Assembly: GCA_039928925.1 (NCBI GenBank)
Contig: JBDSSF010000003.1
Location: forward strand, 1-64,000
Length of the DNA: 64,000 bases
Direction of reading: 5' to 3'
Origin: Candidatus Saccharimonadales bacterium
Lineage (GTDB): Bacteria > Patescibacteriota > Saccharimonadia > Saccharimonadales > Saccharimonadaceae
Shown: positions 26,965-33,773 of the stretch, one piece after another
Layout: every line of letters begins with the position of its first letter
Position numbering within the stretch: the first letter of the stretch is position 1
The notes under the pieces: generated by a model
What the model was told of the DNA's origin: nothing
Database searches by the model: none
The model's input: only the letters and a program-made list of their open reading frames with translations
Made by a program: the position numbers and the translations under genes

Positions 26965-27237
26965 CTATACAAAGAAGCTTAATGAGGATACTATTAGAAA
27001 TATGGCACCAAGTGACTTCCTGAAGTTGCTAGCTCCCCTCGTAAGCTCAAGGTATGCCCATGCAAATAAAGACGCACTTTGTAATGAAGCAACGCGATGA
27101 TCATGTGTGAAATAGTTGATAACACATAACGTTATAAAAAGTGATAACAAGAAATTTGGTAACTGAATAATTGCCCATTTCCCATTTTTATCTTTAAAAA
27201 ATAGTTTGAATTTATTTACCAATCTCGATTGATTCAT
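26965..27237 (-). CDS. Small membrane protein, unknown function
   Basis: A 90-residue protein starting MNQSRLVNKF with two likely membrane helices (about 26-45 and 68-88). It resembles no family I can name. Its own -10 box and a codon usage like the neighbours support it as a gene. An ATG six codons upstream is rejected because it overlaps the -10 box. Confidence 0.65.
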   Translation of the reverse strand: MNQSRLVNKFKLFFKDKNGKWAIIQLPNFLLSLFITLCVINYFTHDHRVASLQSASLFAWAYLELTRGASNFRKSLGAIFLIVSSLSFFV

Positions 27238-27243
27238 AATCCA

Positions 27244-27249
27244 AGTATA
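27244..27249 (-). promoter_or_regulatory. -10 box of the small membrane protein, leaderless
   Basis: TATACT on the minus strand ends 6 nt before the ATG at 27237. Confidence 0.55.
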
Positions 27250-27305
27250 ATGCAAACTGTCTACAACTTAGCTTTATTTGAAAAGCTGGTGATTTAAACT
27301 ATTAT

Positions 27306-27446
27306 CTACTTTTCTTCTTCATCTTCAGCGGTGGAAAATGCAAGAGTTGAACTTGATACCGCGCTTAGCCCACGTACCGTACGTAGTAAAATACGCATAA
27401 AACTTACGTCGTCATGATTAGTATCTAAATCTGTATTGTCATCCAT
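27306..27446 (-). CDS. Possible 46-residue acidic small protein
   Basis: An open frame starting MDDNTDLDTNHDD and ending AEDEEEK, acidic at both ends around a short Arg/Leu/Val segment. AAAGG lies 9 nt before the ATG. Nothing identifies it; size makes it uncertain. It sits alone between the small membrane protein and tRNA-Lys. Confidence 0.35.
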   Translation of the reverse strand: MDDNTDLDTNHDDVSFMRILLRTVRGLSAVSSSTLAFSTAEDEEEK

Positions 27447-27577
27447 ATTTTTATATACCTTTTTTGTTTTATTGGTTATATAAATGTATTTTAGCATAAC
27501 CGGTATAATTTGTCAATGTAAAGCCTTCATCCTGTTCGCAATTTTATACGTGTGTTAGGGTTCATATCTATTAATAC

Positions 27578-27611
27578 AAAAAGACACCCATCTTTCGATG
27601 AGTGACTTTTC
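27578..27611 (-). terminator. Terminator of tRNA-Lys
   Basis: AAAAG pairs with CTTTT, followed by CAC/GTG and CATC/GATG around TTTC, directly after the tRNA on the minus strand, with a T-tract at the end. Confidence 0.65.
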
Positions 27612-27613
27612 TT

Positions 27614-27689
27614 GGTGAAGCTGCTGAGACTTGAACTCAGGACACCCTGCTTAAAAGGCAGGTGCTCTAACCAGCTGAGCTACAGCTCC
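27614..27689 (-). tRNA. tRNA-Lys (UUU)
   Basis: A complete 76-nt cloverleaf with encoded CCA. The anticodon stem CCTGC/GCAGG holds the loop CTTTTAA, anticodon TTT. The acceptor has one G-T wobble (position 2 with 71). Confidence 0.97.
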
Positions 27690-27773
27690 ACATTGTTCGT
27701 TATAAAACATAACTAACCATACAAAGATATCATTTCAAGGGGTAGTTTGTCAATCTTTATAGACATGAATAAT

Positions 27774-27801
27774 TGACATATTTATTATAATATGCTAATA
27801 T
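27774..27801 (+). promoter_or_regulatory. Promoter of the GC-rich gene
   Basis: TTGACA (27774-27779) and TAATAT (27796-27801) are 16 bp apart. The leader that follows holds a hairpin (TCACGG/CCGTGA, 27834-27853) and a strong AGGAGG 8 nt before the ATG. Confidence 0.55.
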
Positions 27802-27878
27802 TATTTTACTACTACCTCTCTGGAAGTGGGCTGTCACGGCAGTACAACCGTGAATGTTCTTGAGTAGGAGGAAGGCAG

Positions 27879-28265
27879 ATGCCTTTCATTGAAGTTAGCT
27901 TCGACGAGCGCATGTTCGAAGAGGAGAAGTTCATCGAGCAGTATCAGATACCACGAATCGCGTTGATCGATGAGATAATCTTCGCTGTCGCTGAGAACCT
28001 GAGCTTCGCCATGGAAGATGGAACCCGCAACCATGTCGTACCAGAAGATTTCAGCGTCCGGGTCTATGAGATCGACTCAGATGCAGGAGAACGTCAAGCA
28101 AAGGACGTGGAAATCAAGATCGAGGCGATCGGATTTCCCGACCGCATGGCAAATCGCCAAGGTAAGTCACACAGCATACGTGAGTACTTGGAAGGAAACT
28201 TCCCCGGTATCACGTTCGGTGTCTGGCTCGATCTCAAGCCGGATGCAGTTTGGTCCTCGGACTGA
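27879..28265 (+). CDS. GC-rich orphan protein, possibly tautomerase-like
   Basis: A 128-residue protein whose codons are clearly richer in G/C than those of every neighbour. It begins MPFIEVSF: a Pro right after the Met followed by a beta strand is the start of 4-oxalocrotonate tautomerase superfamily proteins, where Pro1 is the catalytic base. The C-terminal part FGVWLDLKPDAVW could fit a second such half. This is a weak resemblance. Strong AGGAGG, its own promoter and a flanking GC-rich hairpin make a self-contained unit, probably horizontally acquired. Confidence 0.7.
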   Translation: MPFIEVSFDERMFEEEKFIEQYQIPRIALIDEIIFAVAENLSFAMEDGTRNHVVPEDFSVRVYEIDSDAGERQAKDVEIKIEAIGFPDRMANRQGKSHSIREYLEGNFPGITFGVWLDLKPDAVWSSD

Positions 28266-28281
28266 TATCCCTTCAAGAACC

Positions 28282-28325
28282 GAGCCGCCCGGTAGTAGAC
28301 AGGAGTCTGCTCATCGGAGCGGCTC
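28282..28325 (+). terminator. GC-rich hairpin after the orphan gene
   Basis: GAGCCGC (28282-28288) pairs with GCGGCTC (28319-28325), and an inner AGAC-AGGA-GTCT hairpin can form. Only a weak T-tract follows, so termination is inferred. Confidence 0.5.
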
Positions 28326-28343
28326 TTGTCACATCTATATATT

Positions 28344-28826
28344 TTAGTGTTTCGAGTGATCCGTATGCTTGGGTGTTTTAGTAGCAAGTACGTCGAAGAT
28401 AGCCAGAATCAATGCTGCTGTAATAATTATTATTTTATACTCTACAAAAAACGTATATACTTGCTGCCCTACGCCATCAATAACTAATGCCGATCCAAGT
28501 GGCTCAAGCAAAAGAGCAGTTGCAAGCATTGCAAACGCAGCTGCACCAATAATCCTCTGAAGTGGTTGCCTGTATGTAGGACCACTAAATAGTAAAATAA
28601 CTGCCGGCAGAAGAATGAGCGAAGCCGCAACAACACTTTTTAGTGGTGGTGCAATTAATATAACTCCTGCTCGTTCAATAATTGGCGTTAGGTCCCCTAC
28701 CCATAACGTACTGAGCATGCCACCCGCTGCAAGTGCTAGGCCAAGAACACCAAATCGACGTTTCGTAAAATAGGCTGTCGCGAATAGTACGGCAATAATT
28801 ATGATAAATATAATAACAAAACTCAT
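28344..28826 (-). CDS. Polytopic membrane protein, unknown function
   Basis: A 160-residue protein with about five hydrophobic segments and a His/Lys-rich tail (KTPKHTDHSKH). The number and spacing of helices are CvpA-like (CvpA is a colicin V production/envelope protein), but no motif confirms this. It overlaps the DUF192 gene by 4 bp (ATGA) and is translated with it. Confidence 0.7.
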   Translation of the reverse strand: MSFVIIFIIIIAVLFATAYFTKRRFGVLGLALAAGGMLSTLWVGDLTPIIERAGVILIAPPLKSVVAASLILLPAVILLFSGPTYRQPLQRIIGAAAFAMLATALLLEPLGSALVIDGVGQQVYTFFVEYKIIIITAALILAIFDVLATKTPKHTDHSKH

Positions 28827-29308
28827 AGACCAAAACCTTCCTTTTTTGTTTCATCAAACGTAGCGACACCATCTACCTTAATAGCTTTTTGCATAGCAGT
28901 CCCTGCTGGTAATTCTACCACGTAGCGCGCTTCCTTATTAGGTGTAAATATTGTATAGGGATAGCTATCGGGTGGCGCATTTGTAACGATATAAACTACT
29001 TTTTTATCCTTATCAAGCCAAACAATATCTATCGGATAATTCATATCCTTCATCCATATTGGCCACTTTCTATCACTATCGAATACGAAAAGCAGTGCTT
29101 GGTTGGAGCGGAGATCTGTCGTACCCGAGAGCCCCTTCTCACGCAATGCTTCAGTGTTTGCAATCTGAGACGTGTATATACCATCCCCAATACGTATTGT
29201 TGTGTGGGGTTGTAGTTGAGGCCACACGATATATAGAGCCGCAAGACCGACAAGCAACAAGATAAATATAATCATTACCCACGATAGTGATTTCTTTTCC
29301 GTGTTCAT
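28823..29308 (-). CDS. DUF192 family protein, membrane-anchored
   Basis: A 161-residue protein: N-terminal membrane helix (about 8-29), then a DUF192 domain with EKGLSGTTDL, the WMKDMNYPIDIVWLD block and VVELPAGTA. The domain sits outside the membrane; its function is unknown, although it is very widespread. Its start overlaps the stop of a five-codon reading frame that begins right after the promoter. Confidence 0.87.
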   Translation of the reverse strand: MNTEKKSLSWVMIIFILLLVGLAALYIVWPQLQPHTTIRIGDGIYTSQIANTEALREKGLSGTTDLRSNQALLFVFDSDRKWPIWMKDMNYPIDIVWLDKDKKVVYIVTNAPPDSYPYTIFTPNKEARYVVELPAGTAMQKAIKVDGVATFDETKKEGFGL

Positions 29309-29322
29309 TCGTGACCTACCAT
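29305..29322 (-). other. Five-codon upstream reading frame before DUF192 gene
   Basis: ATG-GTA-GGT-CAC-GAA-TGA starts 7 nt after a TATAAT box and its stop overlaps the DUF192 start codon (ATGA). It could load ribosomes on a leaderless message and pass them to the downstream gene, which has no good Shine-Dalgarno. Confidence 0.35.
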
Positions 29323-29329
29323 AAACACT

Positions 29330-29335
29330 ATTATA
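29330..29335 (-). promoter_or_regulatory. -10 box of the DUF192 operon
   Basis: TATAAT on the minus strand, 7 nt before the ATG of the five-codon frame and 21 nt before the DUF192 ATG. Confidence 0.5.
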
Positions 29336-29357
29336 GCAGGTAGATTACTCTTACTTT

Positions 29358-30263
29358 TTATGCGCCAACTTTGTCTTTTTTGTTGCGACGCTTAGCATTA
29401 ATTTCGATGTACTCGATAATTTTTGTTGCGATATCACGTCCTGTGACAAGTTCTGGTGTTTTAATACTTGCTGACGAGTTAACCTCTAAAACGAGTGGTC
29501 CTCGCTCACTGCGCATCATATCGACGCCACACATTTGAAGACCCATAGCACGTGCAGCTTTAATAGCAGTCTTTGTCTCTTCTTCAGTTAGCTTAACAGT
29601 TGATCCGATACCTCCCTGGTGAGTATTGCTGCGGAAATCATCGTCAAGACTTTGTCGCTTCACACTAGCAACGACACGACTACCGACAACAAGTGCACGT
29701 ATGTCAGTACCGGCAGATTCTTTAATAAATTCCTGAACCATAAAGTTTACACCTTCAACATAAAAAGCCTGCATAACTGCTTTTGCAGCTTTTGGAGTCT
29801 CAGCAAGTACGACTCCATTGCCGTGCGTACCACGAGCCACTTTAATAATAAGTGGCGTTCCACCTGCAAGTTCTACGACATCTTCAAAGTTTGCTGTTTC
29901 ACGCGCAATAACTGTTTTTGGGATTCCTACACCAGAACGTGCAAGAATTTGATAAGCACGCAACTTATCTCGTGAACGATTAATAGCAAGAGAGGTTGCG
30001 ACAGTAAATGCACCTTGAGCCTCGAATTGACGAACAACAGCCGTACCATACTTTGTATACGACTGAGCAATTCGTGGAATAATTGCATCGAAGTTATCAA
30101 GTGATCGGCCCTTATAACGAATGACTGGTTTATCTTTCTCGATAGAAACATAGCAGAGCGCATAATTAATCACTTGAACCTCATGCCCGCGTGCTCGTGC
30201 TACCTCTTTAAGACGTTTTGTCGTGTAATTTGCGCTGCCCTTGGAAAGAATTGCTATTTTCAT
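29358..30263 (-). CDS. rimK: RimK-type ATP-grasp ligase
   Basis: A 301-residue protein like ribosomal protein S6 glutamate ligase: MKIAILSKGSANYTTKRL, the ATP-binding ARGTHGNGVVLAE loop, QEFIKESAGTDIRALVVG and VDMMRSERGPLVLEVNSS with the metal-binding Glu/Asn. RimK adds glutamates to the C-terminus of S6 and can make poly-glutamate. It overlaps the retropepsin-like gene by 4 bp, the known RimK/RimB pairing. A Lys/Arg-rich tail follows the core. Confidence 0.9.
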   Translation of the reverse strand: MKIAILSKGSANYTTKRLKEVARARGHEVQVINYALCYVSIEKDKPVIRYKGRSLDNFDAIIPRIAQSYTKYGTAVVRQFEAQGAFTVATSLAINRSRDKLRAYQILARSGVGIPKTVIARETANFEDVVELAGGTPLIIKVARGTHGNGVVLAETPKAAKAVMQAFYVEGVNFMVQEFIKESAGTDIRALVVGSRVVASVKRQSLDDDFRSNTHQGGIGSTVKLTEEETKTAIKAARAMGLQMCGVDMMRSERGPLVLEVNSSASIKTPELVTGRDIATKIIEYIEINAKRRNKKDKVGA

Positions 30264-30754
30264 GCATCTCTCCCTTCTTCCTCGTCCTGAGGAAAATCAA
30301 TGTTATATTGTCTTTTAAGCGTAAGACGATCAAGGCTCGTTTCAGAAGAATCCACCAGGAAACGGTGATTAAGTAATTTGCGACCAATTAATATCGGATA
30401 AATTTTCTTTGAGCGATCAGCAAGAGTAAATCGCGCTTGAAAAACTTTTGGCCCCAACTTAACCTTAAGTCGTACTTCGAATCGTTCTTCTTCATGGCCA
30501 AAAGAATTTGAAACAGTCACTTTCGTAAAATCTGTTGTCGTAAGATGTTTCGACATATTCCCACAAACAGGATGCCCGCCCAAAAGATCAAAGTGAAGCT
30601 CGCCGTCAGTAACGGTAATGTTTGATGCGTGTACCGCAGAACGATATGCACCGGTATCTGTTTTGGCTGGAACATTCGATGCATCGGTATCAAGAAAACT
30701 AAGCACTTCAGAGCGCCCAATAATTACTTTGTGGAAATCGTATTTTGAAGCCAT
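30260..30754 (-). CDS. RimB-like retropepsin-type protease (ATP-dependent zinc protease family)
   Basis: A 164-residue protein with a single aspartic protease half: AKTDTGAYRSAVHA supplies the DTG (33-35), and ILIGRKLLNHRFLVD the C-terminal strand. Such proteins pair with RimK; in Pseudomonas RimB trims glutamates added to S6. A single DTG means it must act as a dimer. CATAAT 6 nt before the ATG suggests a leaderless message. Confidence 0.87.
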   Translation of the reverse strand: MASKYDFHKVIIGRSEVLSFLDTDASNVPAKTDTGAYRSAVHASNITVTDGELHFDLLGGHPVCGNMSKHLTTTDFTKVTVSNSFGHEEERFEVRLKVKLGPKVFQARFTLADRSKKIYPILIGRKLLNHRFLVDSSETSLDRLTLKRQYNIDFPQDEEEGRDA

Positions 30755-30792
30755 GGTTTTATTATGAATGAGTTTGTAATTTAATAAAAGAC

Positions 30793-30821
30793 TTGATTAT
30801 ACTACCATAATTTTATATAAT
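30793..30821 (+). promoter_or_regulatory. Promoter of the BacD-like ligase gene, leaderless
   Basis: TTGATT (30793-30798) and TATAAT (30816-30821) are exactly 17 bp apart, and the ATG is 7 nt after the -10 box. This is the clearest complete leaderless promoter in the window. Confidence 0.7.
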
Positions 30822-30828
30822 TTGCAAT

Positions 30829-32064
30829 ATGTCTCACATAGTTATCGTTGGAAGAAAATTCTCAGAGTTAGCTGACAGGCTTACTCAGAGTGGCGATACT
30901 TATACACTACTTCAAGATGTTAAAAAGACGAAATTTCCTGATAAAAAATTCCGTCGTCGAATAGTTGCAGACTTTTCTTCGAATGAGTCCTTACTTGCAA
31001 CAGTTAAGACACTTCATGATAATGATCCTATTGACGCCGTTATTTCCCTTTACGAAAATTATATACTTCCTACTGCTATTATTGGTGAGTTTCTCGGTGT
31101 ACCGCATCTACCTGTTGCGAGTGCTGAAGCATGTACGGACAAGTTTTTAATGCGCACGTTATTTAATGGCGCTTCAGAAAAAATAAGTCCAGACTTTGCT
31201 ATTGTTCAGTCAATAGATGATGTACTTGCATTTGCTCATAGTCATTCATTTCCTCTCATCTTAAAGCCTGCAAATCTTGCAAAAAGCTTACTCGTAACTA
31301 AGAGCAGCGATATTACAGAGCTAAGAAATAACTATGAAAAAACTATGACGATGATCGATAAGATTTACGAAACATATGCACCAAATCGTACGCCAAAACT
31401 TATCGTTGAAGAATTTTTAGAAGGCTCGATTCATTCAGTAGACGCTTACATTGGCGAGGATGGAATACCCCTCGTTCTTGATAATGTCGTTGATTATCAA
31501 ACAGGATACGATATTGGCTATGATGATAATTTTCATTATAGCCGCATTCTCCCATCAAAACTAAGCGCTAATGACCAAATTGCACTTCGGCACTGTGCAG
31601 AGATCGGTATCAAAGCACTTGGCATGAAGAACTCACCTGCTCACGTGGAAGTTATCATGACAGTTGATGGTCCAAGAATTGTTGAGATTGGCGCACGTAA
31701 TGGCGGTTACCGTGGCCGCATGCATCGACTTGCAAATGGTATTGATATTTTAGGTGCCGCAATTGAGGTAGCACTCGGCAAGAAACCCTCCATCATCGCA
31801 TTAAAAAACGAACCTTGTGCAGTTCTTGAACTTTTTCCAAAACATCCTGGAATCTACATGGGCATACATAACGAATCTACCCTACGCTCACTTTCCTCGC
31901 TTGAATATCTCTCAATCAAGGCCACACCTGGTAGATTCGTTGGCAAAGCAGGAGATGGATACAAGATGTGCACTGTTGTCATCTTACATAATACTGACCA
32001 AGCTAAGTTTGATAAAGATATTCTCACTATGCAAAATGATATCTTTATAGATACAACTTCATAA
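30829..32064 (+). CDS. ATP-grasp ligase of the BacD/carnosine-synthase type
   Basis: A 411-residue ATP-grasp enzyme: N-terminal Rossmann-like domain, PLILKPANLAKSLLV (nucleotide loop), VEEFLEGSIHSVDAYI, and the signature AHVEVIMTVDGPRIVEIGARNGG with the metal-binding Glu residues. Relatives join amino acids to amino acids or to other acids. It is divergent from the rimK pair and convergent (no gap) with two further ATP-grasp genes. Substrate unknown. Confidence 0.87.
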   Translation: MSHIVIVGRKFSELADRLTQSGDTYTLLQDVKKTKFPDKKFRRRIVADFSSNESLLATVKTLHDNDPIDAVISLYENYILPTAIIGEFLGVPHLPVASAEACTDKFLMRTLFNGASEKISPDFAIVQSIDDVLAFAHSHSFPLILKPANLAKSLLVTKSSDITELRNNYEKTMTMIDKIYETYAPNRTPKLIVEEFLEGSIHSVDAYIGEDGIPLVLDNVVDYQTGYDIGYDDNFHYSRILPSKLSANDQIALRHCAEIGIKALGMKNSPAHVEVIMTVDGPRIVEIGARNGGYRGRMHRLANGIDILGAAIEVALGKKPSIIALKNEPCAVLELFPKHPGIYMGIHNESTLRSLSSLEYLSIKATPGRFVGKAGDGYKMCTVVILHNTDQAKFDKDILTMQNDIFIDTTS

Positions 32065-32883
32065 TTATTTCTTAGATAATGTCTCAATAAAATCAATCAT
32101 TGCATCTTCAATATTAATACCAGTTACGTCACTTATTATGATACCTGGTGATGGGTTACATTCAAGTACCTGAGGGCCTGCAGATGACATGATAATATCG
32201 ACACCTGCTATATCAAGCTCCAGAGCTGTCGCTGCACTGACCGCGAGAACTTCTGTGGCGCGATCTATCTTAACGGGCCTACCAATTGCTCCTAAGTGAA
32301 GGTTTGCCCTGAAGTCACCTTCAGCTGCTTGACGCTCCATAGCAGCAATAACAATACCGTTAACGACAACCACACGCAGGTCCCTACCTAATGATTCGGC
32401 TATATACACTTGTGCAAGAAGACCTAGATCAGGTGTGAAATCTTCTTGTTTATGAACAAGAACTATACCTTCACCATGCGTCCCCGCTGCTGGCTTTATG
32501 ATAAACGGTAAACCTAGCGTATCTGCGCAGTCCTGAAAATGAGATCCTAGTGATAGCTTTACTGTTAAAGGTGTCTCAACTGAATGACGCAAGAAAGCGT
32601 CATAGGATAATGACTTATCACGAGATGTACGCCATGAGTTCACCGTGTTGATAACTGTAGCCCCACCAAGTGATGCTCGTTCAAGGGCAATAATTCCTTT
32701 TGCGTTTTGCTCTGGAGCAATTCGAGGGAGGATAATTGTATGATCAAAAAATGCATAGGGCACCGACAATGCGTCGTCGAGTGATAGCACAGCATATTCC
32801 ATGAAACGCTTTTCCATTAATAATCTTAGCTGATTCACGACCCGACCATCAGGCGATGATGACAATAATACAATCTTATTCAT
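32065..32883 (-). CDS. RimK-like ATP-grasp ligase, second gene of pair
   Basis: A 272-residue ATP-grasp protein: the KPAAGTHGEGIVLVHK nucleotide loop, AESLGRDLRVVVVNG, FRANLHLGAIG and GVDIIMSSAGPQVLECNPSPG with the catalytic Glu and Asn. The ATG at 32883 lies inside the end of the upstream ATP-grasp gene (8-bp overlap), so translation is coupled. It abuts the convergent BacD-like gene stop to stop. Shares the RimK fold but is clearly diverged from the 29.4 kb copy. Confidence 0.88.
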   Translation of the reverse strand: MNKIVLLSSSPDGRVVNQLRLLMEKRFMEYAVLSLDDALSVPYAFFDHTIILPRIAPEQNAKGIIALERASLGGATVINTVNSWRTSRDKSLSYDAFLRHSVETPLTVKLSLGSHFQDCADTLGLPFIIKPAAGTHGEGIVLVHKQEDFTPDLGLLAQVYIAESLGRDLRVVVVNGIVIAAMERQAAEGDFRANLHLGAIGRPVKIDRATEVLAVSAATALELDIAGVDIIMSSAGPQVLECNPSPGIIISDVTGINIEDAMIDFIETLSKK

Positions 32884-33772
32884 GTTTTGCTGTAGCAGTC
32901 TCATGTAAATAGCTGGCGAGACCAATTAATTCATCAGATAGTACTCCTGGAACTGCCCTGATACCGAAATTGAAATTTGCTTCTAGAATGATCGCCTTAT
33001 TAGTTTGCTTATTTACCATAACATCCACTCCGCATATTTCACGCCCGAGAGCAAGCGCGGCCCTAACTGCAAGATCCTTGTGTTCAGTAGAGACAGAATT
33101 CATATCTAGATATTCCTTATCACCACCCTGTGAAATGTTATTTCGATGATCACTGGCTTTACCAATACGACTATAGATACATTCTACCTTGCCTCCGAGC
33201 ACAATCACCCGAAGGTCTCCGTCATTTGGTATAAATTCTTGAGCGATAAATTTTGTTTGATTATGATCATTAATTACTTTGTCTAGTTCATCATGATTTT
33301 TTACAAGAAAGTTATCATTACCACTATTTCCTGTGATCGATTTTACGATAGCTGGATAACCAAACTTATTTTCAATAGCATCAATGAGATATTGTCCTTG
33401 ACCAAAGATAGATGATGGAATTGAAACATCTGAGAATACAAACTGCATATACTGAGTCAGTTTACTTATATGTTGAAACTTTGCTGTATCGGTATTTAGA
33501 AAACGAACACCGTGATGTTTTAAATACAGTGCAACTGCGTTACGTTCATATTCGTATCCCTGAAAATCACGAATATACACAAGATCAAAAGATGATAAGT
33601 CTTTGTTCCCGACTCGCACACAGCTATACCCATCGCGAAGTTCAAAGATAAGTTCAGCGTAAGTAATAAGAATGTATGTATCCTTACCAATGGATGCTAA
33701 GCCATTATATGTTTGAAAAGCCTCGCTCTTATCATCCCGCTTGTCACCTTTTAAAATTGCGATCGTCGCCAT
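32876..33772 (-). CDS. RimK-like ATP-grasp ligase, first gene of pair
   Basis: A 298-residue ATP-grasp protein with KSITGNSGNDNFLVKN as the nucleotide loop (with extra Asn/Ser instead of the usual G-rich form), QEFIPNDGDLRVIVLGG and GVDVMVNKQTNKAIILEANFN. The end of the final motif (EANFNFGIR) keeps the Glu and Asn. It starts one base after the stop of the large membrane protein gene (TAA-T-ATG), so the three genes form one operon. Confidence 0.88.
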   Translation of the reverse strand: MATIAILKGDKRDDKSEAFQTYNGLASIGKDTYILITYAELIFELRDGYSCVRVGNKDLSSFDLVYIRDFQGYEYERNAVALYLKHHGVRFLNTDTAKFQHISKLTQYMQFVFSDVSIPSSIFGQGQYLIDAIENKFGYPAIVKSITGNSGNDNFLVKNHDELDKVINDHNQTKFIAQEFIPNDGDLRVIVLGGKVECIYSRIGKASDHRNNISQGGDKEYLDMNSVSTEHKDLAVRAALALGREICGVDVMVNKQTNKAIILEANFNFGIRAVPGVLSDELIGLASYLHETATAKHE

Positions 33773-33773
33773 A

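Noticed and set aside
27306-27497. A 63-residue protein from the upstream ATG
   Set aside because: The first 17 codons are A/T-rich with no ribosome site; the internal ATG at 27446 has AAAGG and is kept at low confidence.
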